Shown here: one piece after another, positions 24,258 to 35,474 of the stretch
Layout of the letters: each line of letters opens with the position of its first letter
Numbering within the stretch: the first letter of the stretch is position 1
DNA from: Nocardioides soli
GTDB lineage: Bacteria > Actinomycetota > Actinomycetes > Propionibacteriales > Nocardioidaceae
DNA length: 64,000 nt
Direction: 5' to 3'
Assembly: GCF_014191495.1 (NCBI RefSeq)
Contig: NZ_JACHWR010000003.1
Span: forward strand, 248,501-312,500
Notes under the pieces: model-generated
The model's database searches: none
Told to the model about the DNA's origin: nothing
The model's input: the letters and a program-made list of their open reading frames with translations, nothing else
Translations under genes and position numbers: made by a program

Positions 24258-25360
24258 GGCCGCGCGAGGTGCTGGCGGCGGACCTCTTCCGTCGCGCGTC
24301 CGAGTCGATCGAGGTCTCGTCGGTGCCGCTGGAGGAGATCGTCGGCGCGGCCCGGGCCGAGCGCGTCCGGCGCCGCCGGCGCGCGCTCGTCGGCGTGGCC
24401 GTGGCGGCGCTGGTCGTCGGCGTCGCGACCTGGCTGTCGACCCGCTCGTCCTCGGAGCCCGACAGCCTCGGCCCGCTGGAGGTCAGGCGGGCGCCGAACC
24501 CGGTGGACGTCGCCTGGTACGCCGGCGGGCGCCTGCACCTCGATGACGTCACCGTCGCGCTGCCGGCCCTCACCGATCTCGTGGAGCTCAACGGCGGGGC
24601 GGTGTACGGCGACCACGAGGGCACCGTCGCCTTCGTCGCGGCCGACGGCGAGCGGCGGCTGCTGGGCCACAAGGACCCCGACACGCTGCTGGTCGGCTCC
24701 ACCGCGCAGGCCTGGGTCGCCTGGATCGAGCCGGGCGAGGACCGGCGACTCGTCGCGTACGACGTCAGCACCGGCGAGGTGGTCGACACCCGCGACCTGC
24801 CCGCCGGCGACGCCCAGCTGATCGCGCTCGACCAGCACCGGATCTTCTACCGCGACTCGGCGGGCGCCTACGCCTGGACGCCCGGCGTCGACAGCGCGGA
24901 GCGCCTGGTGCGCGGCGGACTCGTCGACGTCGAGTCCGCCACGCGCGTCTACCAGGAGGGTCGGCGGATCGACATGGTCCAGGCGTTCTTCAGTGTCGAC
25001 TTCGAGCGCCCCGGGATCGGCGCGCTGCTCTCGCCGGGCGGCACCCACGTGCTGACCCGGCGGCCGGACGGCGCAGCGACGCGGGTCGACGCGCCGTACC
25101 GGCCGCTGCTGTACGACGCGCGCTCCGGGGATGCGCTCGACACCGGCGTCGGGCGCGGCGAGCGGGCGGTCGACGCGACGTTCGGGGACAACCTCGAGAC
25201 GGTCTACCTGGTCGCCCAGGTGGCCGACCTGGCGGGCGGGTCCGACCTCGACGGCAACATCGACCCGCTGCTGGTGCTGCGCTCCTGCTCGATCGGCGGC
25301 CAGTGCCACGACGTCGCCCCCGTGCAGACCGGCACGGACCGGCCGCTGCTCGCGCACTGA
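24254..25360 (+). CDS. Membrane protein partner of the sigma factor
   Basis: A 368-residue single-pass protein. It has a cytoplasmic N-terminus of about 45 residues with helices (EVLAADLFRRASESIEVSSVPLEE), a basic stop (RRRRR), one helix (about residues 49-66), and a large extracellular region with repeated strand patterns like a beta-propeller (residues about 85-368) and two Cys near the end (SCSIGGQCH). The layout fits an anti-sigma factor or sensor, but no zinc-binding ASD motif is seen, so this is inference from the overlap with the sigma gene. Confidence 0.6.
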   Translation: MRPREVLAADLFRRASESIEVSSVPLEEIVGAARAERVRRRRRALVGVAVAALVVGVATWLSTRSSSEPDSLGPLEVRRAPNPVDVAWYAGGRLHLDDVTVALPALTDLVELNGGAVYGDHEGTVAFVAADGERRLLGHKDPDTLLVGSTAQAWVAWIEPGEDRRLVAYDVSTGEVVDTRDLPAGDAQLIALDQHRIFYRDSAGAYAWTPGVDSAERLVRGGLVDVESATRVYQEGRRIDMVQAFFSVDFERPGIGALLSPGGTHVLTRRPDGAATRVDAPYRPLLYDARSGDALDTGVGRGERAVDATFGDNLETVYLVAQVADLAGGSDLDGNIDPLLVLRSCSIGGQCHDVAPVQTGTDRPLLAH

Positions 25361-25384
25361 CCGGCCTGGCCCTACCGTCGGCTC

Positions 25385-26206
25385 ATGCGCTTCAGCCAGG
25401 TCGACGTGTTCTCGAGCGAGCCGCTGCGCGGCAACCCGGTCGCGGTCGTGCACGATGCCGACGGCGTGACCGACGAGCAGATGGCGGCGTTCGCGCGCTG
25501 GACGAACCTGTCGGAGACGACGTTCCTGCTCACGCCGACCGACCCGGCCGCCGACTACCGGCTGCGGATCTTCACCCCCGGCGACGAGCTGCCGTTCGCC
25601 GGGCACCCCACGCTCGGCAGCGCCCACGCGTGGCTCGAGGCCGGGGGAGCGCCGGCGGCCCGCGACCGCGTGGTGCAGGAGTGCGGCGCGGGGCTCGTGA
25701 CGATCCGGCGCGAGGACGGGCTCGCCTTCCAGGCGCCGCCGCTGATGCGCTCGGGCGCCGTCTCCGACGAGGATCTCGACGCGATCGCGGTCGCCCTGCG
25801 GCTCGACCGCGCCGACCTCGTCGACACGGCATGGATCGACAACGGGCCGGGCTGGGTCGGTGTGCTGCTGCGCGACGCCGACACGGTGCTGGGGCTGCGC
25901 CCCGACTGGGCGGCGTTCGGCGACCTCAAGATCGGCGTCGTCGGTCGGTACGCCGCCGGCGGCCCGGCCGACGTGGAGGTCCGGGCGTTCTGCCCGCAGT
26001 ACGGCGTGCCGGAGGACCCGGTGACCGGCTCGCTCAACGCCGGCCTCGGCCAGTGGCTCGCGGGCAGCACCCTGCCCGCGGCGTACGTCGCGTCGCAGGG
26101 CACGGCGCTGCAGCGGGCCGGCCGGGTGCAGGTGTCGCTGGTCGGCGGCGCGGTCTGGGTCGGCGGGGCGACGCGCACCACGGTTGCCGGGTCCGTCGAT
26201 CTCTGA
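25385..26206 (+). CDS. PhzF-family isomerase/epimerase-like protein
   Basis: 273 residues of the PhzF (diaminopimelate-epimerase fold) family. Features are the opening RFSQVDVFSSEPLRGNPVAVV, the catalytic-type Glu in LSETTFLL, the GDELPFAGHPTLGSAHAWL motif, and the second-half mate EDPVTGSLNAGLGQWL. PhzF proteins act on hydrophobic amino-acid-like substrates; the true substrate here is unknown. The -10-like TACCGT (25373-25378) lies 6 nt before the ATG. Confidence 0.88.
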   Translation: MRFSQVDVFSSEPLRGNPVAVVHDADGVTDEQMAAFARWTNLSETTFLLTPTDPAADYRLRIFTPGDELPFAGHPTLGSAHAWLEAGGAPAARDRVVQECGAGLVTIRREDGLAFQAPPLMRSGAVSDEDLDAIAVALRLDRADLVDTAWIDNGPGWVGVLLRDADTVLGLRPDWAAFGDLKIGVVGRYAAGGPADVEVRAFCPQYGVPEDPVTGSLNAGLGQWLAGSTLPAAYVASQGTALQRAGRVQVSLVGGAVWVGGATRTTVAGSVDL

Positions 26207-26222
26207 GGACTAGGCTCGGGCC

Positions 26223-27017
26223 GTGCAGCAGTACCTCGACCTCCTCCAGCGGATCCTCGACGAGGGCGTCGAGAAGGGCGACCGCACCGGCACCGGCACC
26301 CGCTCGGTCTTCGGCCACCAGATGCGCTTCGACCTGACTGCGGGCTTTCCGCTGGTCACCACGAAGAAGGTGCACACGCGCTCGGTCTTCGGCGAGCTGC
26401 TGTGGTTCCTGCGCGGCGACACCAACGTGAAGTGGCTGCAGGACCGCGGCATCAGCATCTGGGACGAGTGGGCCGATGCCAACGGCGACCTCGGCCCGGT
26501 CTACGGCTACCAGTGGCGCTCCTGGCCGACGCCCGACGGCCGGCATGTCGACCAGATCGCGCAGGTGGTCTCGCAGCTCCGCGACGATCCCGACTCGCGG
26601 CGGCACATCGTGTCGGCCTGGAACGTCGCCGACATTCCCGACATGGCGCTCGCGCCGTGCCACACGATGTTCCAGTTCTACGTGGCGGACGGCCGGCTTT
26701 CGTGCCAGCTCTACCAGCGCTCGGCCGACGTCTTCCTCGGCGTGCCGTTCAACATCGCGTCGTACGCCCTGCTCACCCACATGGTCGCCCAGGTGACCGG
26801 TCTCGAGGTCGGCGACTTCGTGCACACGCTCGGCGACGCGCACCTCTACCTCAACCACCTCGACCAGGCGCGGCTGCAGCTCACGCGCTCGCCGAGGGAC
26901 CTCCCGCGGCTGGTCCTCGACCCGTCGGTGACCGAGCTCGACGCGTTCGACCTCGAGCACATCGCCGTCGAGGGCTACGACCCGCACCCCGGCATCAAGG
27001 CTCCCATTGCCGTCTAG
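26223..27017 (+). CDS. thyA: Thymidylate synthase
   Basis: Methylates dUMP to dTMP using methylene-tetrahydrofolate. The 264 residues carry GDRTGTGTRSVFG, the catalytic Cys146 in LAPCHTMFQF, and the dUMP-binding LYQRSADVFLGVPFNIASYA and DAHLYLNH motifs. The GTG at 26223 is preceded at 6 nt by TAGGCT (26211-26216), a leaderless layout. It overlaps folA by 11 bases, so the two are co-translated and the dihydrofolate produced is recycled at once. Confidence 0.97.
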   Translation: MQQYLDLLQRILDEGVEKGDRTGTGTRSVFGHQMRFDLTAGFPLVTTKKVHTRSVFGELLWFLRGDTNVKWLQDRGISIWDEWADANGDLGPVYGYQWRSWPTPDGRHVDQIAQVVSQLRDDPDSRRHIVSAWNVADIPDMALAPCHTMFQFYVADGRLSCQLYQRSADVFLGVPFNIASYALLTHMVAQVTGLEVGDFVHTLGDAHLYLNHLDQARLQLTRSPRDLPRLVLDPSVTELDAFDLEHIAVEGYDPHPGIKAPIAV

Positions 27018-27510
27018 GGGCGGACGTCGGGTCGTCCTGGTCGCCGCCGTCGCCCGCAACGGCGTGATCGGCAACGGCCCGGACATCCCGTGGCGGCTGC
27101 CCGGCGAGCAGGCGCTGTTCAAGTCGCTCACGCTCGGCCACACGCTGGTGATGGGCCGCACGACGTACGCGTCGATCGGCCGGCCGCTCCCGGGCCGCAC
27201 CACGATCGTGCTGACCCGGTCGACGACCTGGTCGGCCGACGGGGTGCTGGTCGCGCACTCCGTCGAGTCCGCCCTCGACCTGGCCGACACCCTCGACCCC
27301 GCCGCCCAGGTGATGGTCGCCGGCGGGGGAGAGGTCTACGCCGCCGCCCTCCCGCACGCCGACGAGCAGGTGCTGTCGCTGGTGGACCTGACTCCCGACG
27401 GCGACGCGTTCTACCCGGCGTACGACCCCGCCGAGTGGATCGAGACCGCTCGCGAGCCGTACGACGGATACGAGCGGGTGTTCCTGGTTCGGGCCTCGGA
27501 GCGGCTGTAA
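27007..27510 (+). CDS. folA: Dihydrofolate reductase
   Basis: Reduces dihydrofolate to tetrahydrofolate. The 167 residues contain AAVARNGVIGNGPDIPWRLPGE (the Met20-loop region with catalytic Asp), MGRTTYASIGRPLPGRTTIVLTR and VAGGGEVYAAAL. Start TTG at 27007, inside the end of thyA; no ATG or GTG precedes the conserved core in this frame. The last about 20 codons (from 27451) are duplicated at 28352-28411 beyond the next gene, with a second version of the final codons. Confidence 0.95.
   Translation: MPSRGGRRVVLVAAVARNGVIGNGPDIPWRLPGEQALFKSLTLGHTLVMGRTTYASIGRPLPGRTTIVLTRSTTWSADGVLVAHSVESALDLADTLDPAAQVMVAGGGEVYAAALPHADEQVLSLVDLTPDGDAFYPAYDPAEWIETAREPYDGYERVFLVRASERL
27451..27494 (+). repeat. 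44-bp direct repeat, copy 1 (3' end of folA)
   Basis: These 44 bases are identical to 28352-28395 and encode REPYDGYERVFLVR in the folA frame. The following 20 bases, including the TAA stop, match the second copy at 14 positions. Together the copies bracket a 0.86-kb segment holding one membrane-protein gene. Confidence 0.95.
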
Positions 27511-27528
27511 CGCGGCTACGGTGCGCCT

Positions 27529-28443
27529 GTGGTCGACCTCTGGGCGCGCTTCGGCATCGCGGCCTTCTTCGTGTACGGCACGGTGCGCCACTGGCCGAAG
27601 AGGTCGCCCGAGGCGGTCGAGCTGCGTCTCGAGCAGTTCGCGGAGCGATTCGAGTCGCCGGTCCGGATCGAGGAGGCGTCGGGCGTCGACGGCGTGATTC
27701 GCGGGGGCGACCACTTCCTGAGTCTCGCCTATGCCGGGCTGGCCGTGATCGCGCTGGCGTGGGGCCCGGAGCCGGCGACCACGGTCGGCATGATCGGCGC
27801 CACGGTGCTCCTCGGTGCGGTGCTCGCGCTCGGAGCAACGGTGCGGGCGTTCTCGCGGCTGGAGGATCGCTCACCTGACGGCGAACTGGTGTCGTCCACG
27901 GACTTCCAAGACCCTGCGGAGCGAGCCACGCCGTACGCCCTGGTGGTGGCGTCCGTCCTCGCGGTTGTGGCCGACCATGCCGTTGTCGGGTTGGCGGTCG
28001 CCGGCGCCGGCCTCCTGGGCGCGGTCGCGATGATCGGTCTCGACCGCTGGCTGTTCCGACTTCGCTTCACGCCCCGTGACGAGCACCACGCGTACGTGCT
28101 CGACGCGCTGCGAGCGTCCATCGTGGCGCGCCTGTACCTAGTCGCGGTGAGCTGGCTGGTTGTCCTGCTCGCCATCGGCGAGCACACCGAGCCCTGGACC
28201 GCCCTCGCGGTGGCGGTCGTCGTCGTCCCGGTCGTCTGCACCGTGGTGCTCGGCTGGTCGGGGTCGCCGCGCTTCGTCCGGCGGCGCTGGCGGGAACGCG
28301 CGGCACGGGCCGACGCTGCCCGAACTGCGAAGGCGCCCTGGTGGCGGCGCCCGCGAGCCGTACGACGGATACGAGCGGGTGTTCCTGGTTCGGGCGGCCG
28401 ACCGCCTGTAACGGGTGATCCCGCGCCCGCCCCGCGGAACTAG
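27529..28443 (+). CDS. Polytopic membrane protein between duplicated folA tails, function unknown
   Basis: 304 residues with about six hydrophobic segments (roughly residues 8-20, 65-82, 86-106, 144-182, 202-220, 224-242). GTG at 27529 with TACGGT (27517-27522) 6 nt upstream. No known family recognised. Its last 35 residues read the duplicated folA tail in a different frame (RAVRRIRAGVPGSG is the shifted reading of REPYDGYERVFLV), so its original C-terminus was probably lost. Base composition looks slightly less G+C-biased than neighbours, consistent with transfer. Confidence 0.7.
   Translation: MVDLWARFGIAAFFVYGTVRHWPKRSPEAVELRLEQFAERFESPVRIEEASGVDGVIRGGDHFLSLAYAGLAVIALAWGPEPATTVGMIGATVLLGAVLALGATVRAFSRLEDRSPDGELVSSTDFQDPAERATPYALVVASVLAVVADHAVVGLAVAGAGLLGAVAMIGLDRWLFRLRFTPRDEHHAYVLDALRASIVARLYLVAVSWLVVLLAIGEHTEPWTALAVAVVVVPVVCTVVLGWSGSPRFVRRRWRERAARADAARTAKAPWWRRPRAVRRIRAGVPGSGGRPPVTGDPAPAPRN
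28352..28395 (+). repeat. 44-bp direct repeat, copy 2
   Basis: Identical to 27451-27494. It lies inside the 3' part of the membrane-protein gene, read there in another frame. With copy 1 it marks an insertion or tandem duplication at the folA 3' end. Confidence 0.95.
28352..28411 (+). pseudogene. Remnant folA 3' end
   Basis: Encodes REPYDGYERVFLVRAADRL and a TAA stop in its own frame, matching the DHFR C-terminus REPYDGYERVFLVRASERL of folA. No DHFR core or start codon precedes it. It is therefore a displaced tail. The conservative changes (Ser/Ala, Glu/Asp) and synonymous differences suggest two related but diverged folA lineages met here. Confidence 0.8.
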
Positions 28444-28453
28444 CGTGAGGCGC

Positions 28454-28822
28454 ATGATCAGGGTCATCGAGGACATGCCGCCGGGGACGATCGGGTTCGA
28501 GGCCGGCGGCAAGGTCACCGACGAGGACTACGAGACGGTCCTCGTGCCGGCGGTGCAGGCGGCGCTGGAGGCGGGTGAGGTGCGGCTGCTCTACGTCCTC
28601 CCGGACGGCGTGCAGTACTCGCCCGGCGCGATGTGGGCCGACACCAAGCTCTGGGCCGGCCACCTCAAGGGCTGGAAGCGGGTGGCGATCGTCTCCGACG
28701 CCGACTGGCTGGAGCACGCCATCAAGGCGTTCGGCTGGATGATGCCCGGCAAGGTGCGCGTCTTCGACGACGACGACGTCCGCGAGGCCAAGGCGTGGCT
28801 GGTCGGCATCGACGACGACTGA
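28454..28822 (+). CDS. SpoIIAA-like (STAS/SEC14-type) protein
   Basis: 122 residues of the SpoIIAA-like fold. Features are MIRVIEDMPPGTIGFEAGGKVTDEDYETVLVPAVQAALE, then VRLLYVLPDG, the strand-helix KRVAIVSDADWLEHAIKAFGWMMPGKVRVF, and an acidic end. The family's role is unknown; some are membrane-associated or regulatory. TAGCGT (28441-28446) lies 7 nt before the ATG and overlaps the stop of the preceding gene. Confidence 0.85.
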   Translation: MIRVIEDMPPGTIGFEAGGKVTDEDYETVLVPAVQAALEAGEVRLLYVLPDGVQYSPGAMWADTKLWAGHLKGWKRVAIVSDADWLEHAIKAFGWMMPGKVRVFDDDDVREAKAWLVGIDDD

Positions 28823-28875
28823 GCCGGGCCACCCTCGCCGACCATGCGCTTGGCCGGCCTGACAGGCTGGACGGC

Positions 28876-29793
28876 ATGGAGCTGCGCGTCTTCACCGAAC
28901 CCCAGCAGGGAGCCACGTACGACGACCTGGTGGCCGTCGCCCAGGAGGCCGAGAGGCTCGGGTTCGGGGCGTTCTTCCGGTCCGACCACTACCTGGGCAT
29001 GGGCACCGAGGGGCTGCCCGGGCCGAGCGACGCGTGGATCACGCTGGCCGGCATCGCGCGCGAGACCAGCACGATCCGGCTCGGCACGATGATGACCAGC
29101 GCGACGTTCCGGCTGCCGGGTCCGCTGGCGATCAGCGTGGCGAACGTCGACCAGATGAGCGGCGGGCGGGTCGAGCTGGGCATCGGCGCCGGCTGGTTCG
29201 AGCCGGAGCACACCAAGTACGGCATCCCGTTCCCGGGCACGAAGGAGCGCTTCGACCGGTTCGAGGAGCAGCTGGCGATCGTCACCGGCCTCTGGGCGAC
29301 CGACGGCGGCTTCAGCTTCGATGGCGAGCACTACCAGGTGACCGACAGCCCGGGGCTGCCGAAGCCCACCCAGCCCAAGCCGCCCGTGCTCATCGGCGGC
29401 GTGGGCAGGAAGCGGACGCCGCAGCTCGCGGCGCGGTACGCCGACGAGTTCAACCTGCCGTTCGTCGACGAGACGACGACCAAGGAGCAGTTCGCCCGCG
29501 TGCGTGAGGCATGTGAGGCACAGGGCCGCGACCCGCGGACCATGCGCTGGTCCAACGCGCTCGTGGTCTGTGTCGGCGCCGACGAGGCCGAGGTCGAGCG
29601 CCGGGCCGCCGCGATCGGGCGGGACAAGGACGAGCTGCGCGAGAACGGCCTCGCCGGCACGCCGCAGGAGGTCGTCGACAAGATCGGCCGGTACGCCGCG
29701 CTCGGCGCCGAGCGGGTCTACCTCCAGGTGCTCGACCTCGCCGACCTCGACCACCTCCGGCTGATCGCCCGCGACGTGATGCCGCACGTGTGA
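28876..29793 (+). CDS. LLM-class F420-dependent oxidoreductase
   Basis: 305 residues of the luciferase-like monooxygenase family, TIM-barrel flavin/F420 enzymes. Features are the opening MELRVFTEPQQGATYDDLVAVAQEAERLGFGAFFRSDHYL, RIGLGTMMTS-type strand IRLGTMMTSATFRLPG, GGRVELGIGAGW (family signature) and the insertion VLIGGVGRKRTPQLAARYADEFN, typical of F420-dependent members. Substrate unknown. The -10-like CAGGCT lies 7 nt before the ATG. It stands between the SpoIIAA-like gene and dapA. Confidence 0.88.
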   Translation: MELRVFTEPQQGATYDDLVAVAQEAERLGFGAFFRSDHYLGMGTEGLPGPSDAWITLAGIARETSTIRLGTMMTSATFRLPGPLAISVANVDQMSGGRVELGIGAGWFEPEHTKYGIPFPGTKERFDRFEEQLAIVTGLWATDGGFSFDGEHYQVTDSPGLPKPTQPKPPVLIGGVGRKRTPQLAARYADEFNLPFVDETTTKEQFARVREACEAQGRDPRTMRWSNALVVCVGADEAEVERRAAAIGRDKDELRENGLAGTPQEVVDKIGRYAALGAERVYLQVLDLADLDHLRLIARDVMPHV

Positions 29794-29836
29794 GCCGACA
29801 CCGGTCGGGCCGGGGCGGAGCGATAGCCTGGGGGAC

Positions 29837-30736
29837 ATGACCTCTGCCGCACCTGCAGCGCCGTTCGGACGCATGCTGACCGCCATGGCGACCCCCTTCG
29901 CCGCCGACGGGAGCCTCGACCTCGACGGGGTGCAGCGCGTGGCCAAACACCTGGTCGCCACCGGCCACGACGGGCTCGTGGTCTCCGGTACGACGGGCGA
30001 GTCGCCGACCACCACCAAGGAGGAGGACGGCGAGATCCTCGCCGCGGTGCGCGCCGCGGTCGGTCCGGACATCAAGCTGGTCGCCGGCGTCGGCACCAAC
30101 GACACCGCGACCTCGACGTACCTCGCCCGCCAGGCCCGCGAGCGCGGCGCCGACTGCGTGCTCCTCGTGTCGCCCTACTACAACAAGCCCGGCCAGCGCG
30201 GCATCGTCCAGCACTTCCGCCAGGTGGTCGACGCCGCCGAGCTCCCGGTGATGCTCTACGACGTTCCCGGCCGCACCGGCAGCCAGATCGCGCTCGAGTC
30301 GTACGCCGAGATGATCGCCTGGGAGCCGGTGATCGCCGTCAAGGACGCCGTCGGTGACATGCCGCGCGCGGCGAAGCTCGCGCAGCTCGGATACGCCGTC
30401 TACTCCGGCGACGACGTCAACACGCTCGGCTTCCTGGCCCACGGCGCCTGCGGCCTGGTCTCGGTCGTCGGCCACGCCGCCGGCAAGGAGCTGTCGTCGA
30501 TGATCGCCACCTTCCTCGCCGGCGACCACGCCGGTGCCCTGGAGACCTACCTGCGGCTGATGCCGGCGTTCGAGGCGGTGATGGGGGTGCCCAACTACGG
30601 CGCGACCACCGCCAAGGCGTCGCTCGAGCTGCTCGGGGTCCTCGACAACCGCCACGTCCGGTCCCCGCTCGTCGCGCTCGACGACAACGAGGTCGCGGCG
30701 CTGCGCGCCGGCCTGGAAGCGGCGGGTCTGTTGTGA
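29837..30736 (+). CDS. dapA: 4-hydroxy-tetrahydrodipicolinate synthase
   Basis: Condenses pyruvate with aspartate semialdehyde for lysine and peptidoglycan synthesis. The 299 residues contain GTTGESPTTTKEE, LLVSPYYNKPGQRGI and the Schiff-base Lys169 in PVIAVKDAVGD. The -10-like TAGCCT (29824-29829) lies 7 nt before the ATG. It is coupled by GTGA overlap to RNase J, a pairing conserved in actinobacteria (Rv2753c-Rv2752c). Confidence 0.96.
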   Translation: MTSAAPAAPFGRMLTAMATPFAADGSLDLDGVQRVAKHLVATGHDGLVVSGTTGESPTTTKEEDGEILAAVRAAVGPDIKLVAGVGTNDTATSTYLARQARERGADCVLLVSPYYNKPGQRGIVQHFRQVVDAAELPVMLYDVPGRTGSQIALESYAEMIAWEPVIAVKDAVGDMPRAAKLAQLGYAVYSGDDVNTLGFLAHGACGLVSVVGHAAGKELSSMIATFLAGDHAGALETYLRLMPAFEAVMGVPNYGATTAKASLELLGVLDNRHVRSPLVALDDNEVAALRAGLEAAGLL

Positions 30737-32418
30737 GCCACCCCCATCCCGAGCTGTCCGCCCCCGGCCCGCTCGCGCAGGGGGGCCTGCGGGTCACCCC
30801 GCTCGGCGGGCTCGGCGAGGTGGGCCGCAACATGACCGCCTTCGAGTACGACGGCCGGCTGCTGCTGGTCGACTGCGGCGTGCTGTTCCCCGAGGACCAC
30901 CAGCCCGGCATCGACCTGATCCTCCCCGACTGGTCCTCGATCCGCGACCGGCTCGACGACGTCGAGGCGCTGGTGCTGACCCACGGTCACGAGGACCACA
31001 TCGGCGCCACGCCGTACCTCCTGCGCGAGCGGCAGGACATCCCCCTGGTCGGCTCCCAGCTCACGCTCGCGCTGCTCGGCTCGAAGCTCCGCGAGCACCG
31101 GCTGAAGGAGACGGTCCACCACGTCGTCAAGGAGGGGGACCGGATCTCGTTCGGGCCGTTCCAGCTCGAGTTCGTGGCGGTCAACCACTCCATCCCCGAC
31201 GCGCTCGCGGTCGCGATCCGCACCGGCGCCGGCCTGGTGCTGCACACCGGCGACTTCAAGATGGACCAGCTGCCGCTCGACGGCCGGATCACCGACCTGC
31301 GGGCGTTCGCGCGGCTGGGGGAGGAGGGCGTCGACCTCTTCCTCACCGATTCCACCAACGCCGAGACGCCGGGCTTCACCCCGACCGAGAAGAAGATCAC
31401 CCCGGTCATCGACCAGGTCTTCCGCGAGTCGAACCAGCGCATCATCGTGGCCTGCTTCGCCTCCCACGTGCACCGCGTGCAGCAGGTGCTCGACGCGGCG
31501 TACGCCCACGAGCGCCAGGTCGCGTACGTCGGGCGCTCCATGGTCCGCAACATGGGCATCGCCCGCGACCTCGGCTACCTCAAGGTCCCGCCGGGCACAC
31601 TGGTCGACACCAAGGACCTCGCCGACCTGCCGCCCGAGCGGCAGGTGCTGATCTCGACCGGGTCGCAGGGCGAGCCGATGAGCGCGCTGAGCCGGATCGC
31701 GCAGCGCAACCACAACTTCGTGCACATCGAGGAGGGCGACACCGTCCTGCTCGCCTCCAGCCTGATCCCCGGCAACGAGAACGCCGTCTTCCGGGTGATC
31801 AACGGCCTGGCCCGCTGGGGCGCCCGGGTCGTGCACAAGGGCAACGCGATGGTGCACGTCTCCGGCCACGCCAGCGCCGGCGAGCTGCTCTACTGCTACA
31901 ACATCGTGCAGCCCCGCAACGTGCTGCCCGTGCACGGCGAGATCCGGCACATGCTCGCGAACGGCGAGCTGGCCCGGGCCACCGGCGTCGAGAACGTCGT
32001 GATCGCCGAGGACGGCGTCGTGGTCGACCTGGTCGACGGTGTCGCGGAGGTGGCCGGCAAGGTCGAGTGCGGCTACGTCTTCGTCGATGGCTCCTCGGTC
32101 GGCGACGTCACCGAGTCCGACCTCAAGGACCGCCGGATCCTGGGCGAGGAGGGCTTCATCTCGGTGATCGTGGTCGTCGACTCGGTCAGCGGCAAGGTCG
32201 CCGCCGGCCCGGAGATCCACGCGCGCGGCAACGCCCTCGACGGCGCGTCCTTCGACGAGATCAAGCAGCCGATCATCGACGCGCTCGATCGGGCGATCTC
32301 CGAGGGCAACACCGACACCTACCAGCTGCAGCAGACCGTGCGGCGGGTGATCGGCCGCTGGGTGAGCAACACCCACCGCCGCCGCCCGATGATCGTGCCG
32401 GTCGTGATCGAGGCCTGA
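30733..32418 (+). CDS. rnj: Ribonuclease J
   Basis: A 561-residue metallo-beta-lactamase/beta-CASP nuclease with 5'-exo and endonuclease activity on RNA. The zinc motif THGHEDHIGA (His84, His86, Asp88, His89), LHTGDFKMDQ and TNAE lie in the catalytic half. The beta-CASP part has IIVACFASHVHRVQQ, STGSQGEPMSAL and HVSGHASAGEL, and the C-terminal dimer domain ends RRRPMIVPVVIEA. The GTG start lies in the dapA stop. A perfect hairpin follows the stop. Confidence 0.96.
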   Translation: MSHPHPELSAPGPLAQGGLRVTPLGGLGEVGRNMTAFEYDGRLLLVDCGVLFPEDHQPGIDLILPDWSSIRDRLDDVEALVLTHGHEDHIGATPYLLRERQDIPLVGSQLTLALLGSKLREHRLKETVHHVVKEGDRISFGPFQLEFVAVNHSIPDALAVAIRTGAGLVLHTGDFKMDQLPLDGRITDLRAFARLGEEGVDLFLTDSTNAETPGFTPTEKKITPVIDQVFRESNQRIIVACFASHVHRVQQVLDAAYAHERQVAYVGRSMVRNMGIARDLGYLKVPPGTLVDTKDLADLPPERQVLISTGSQGEPMSALSRIAQRNHNFVHIEEGDTVLLASSLIPGNENAVFRVINGLARWGARVVHKGNAMVHVSGHASAGELLYCYNIVQPRNVLPVHGEIRHMLANGELARATGVENVVIAEDGVVVDLVDGVAEVAGKVECGYVFVDGSSVGDVTESDLKDRRILGEEGFISVIVVVDSVSGKVAAGPEIHARGNALDGASFDEIKQPIIDALDRAISEGNTDTYQLQQTVRRVIGRWVSNTHRRRPMIVPVVIEA

Positions 32419-32429
32419 GCGGGTCGTCC

Positions 32430-32456
32430 GCCTCTCGGCCGCGTCGGCCGAGAGGC
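32430..32456 (+). terminator. Terminator hairpin after rnj
   Basis: A perfect 12-bp stem (32430-32441 with 32445-32456) and a 3-nt loop, 12 nt after the rnj stop. It closes the dapA-rnj operon. Confidence 0.8.
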
Positions 32457-32538
32457 TCGGGCAGTCCCACGCCGGAGCCTGCGAGGGCGTGACGGTGCGT
32501 GTCGAGGTATCGGTGAGCCGGGCAGCTGCCTGTCGTTT

Positions 32539-32680
32539 CATCAAGGGATGTGGGCGAAGTTGCGCCTCCCCCGATGGGGTGCTGCGCGACGGCGTCGGTT
32601 CGCCTTCATCCCTTGGTGGCGCCGCGGTTCCCTGGATGAGCTCGGCGAGGGAAGCGCCGGTTCACCCTCATCCCTTGATG
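32539..32680. repeat. CATCAAGGGATG repeat family, locus 1
   Basis: The 395-base gap between rnj and ftsK carries no gene. CATCAAGGGATG at 32539-32550 is followed by its exact inverse CATCCCTTGATG at 32669-32680 and a near copy CATCCCTTGGTG at 32607-32618. Flanking bases such as TTGCGCCTCCCC (32560-32571) also recur at 58168-58246 (CTGCGCCTCCCC, 58188-58199). The block can fold into a long imperfect hairpin. Confidence 0.75.
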
Positions 32681-32813
32681 GAACCCCCGGGCTCCCACGC
32701 CGATCACCCCCACGGAACCGACACCCGATCCGCTTCTTGACGAGACGACCGAGCCAAGACACGCACTCCTGTGGTGCGTGTGACGGGAGTGGCTGCTGCG
32801 TAGGGTGGTAACC

Positions 32814-35470
<2,657 letters not shown>

Positions 35471-35474
<4 letters not shown>

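Noticed and set aside
27451..28411. tRNA or integrase attachment site at the folA repeat
   Set aside because: The repeat does not fold as a tRNA and no integrase is encoded in the segment, so the mechanism is left open.
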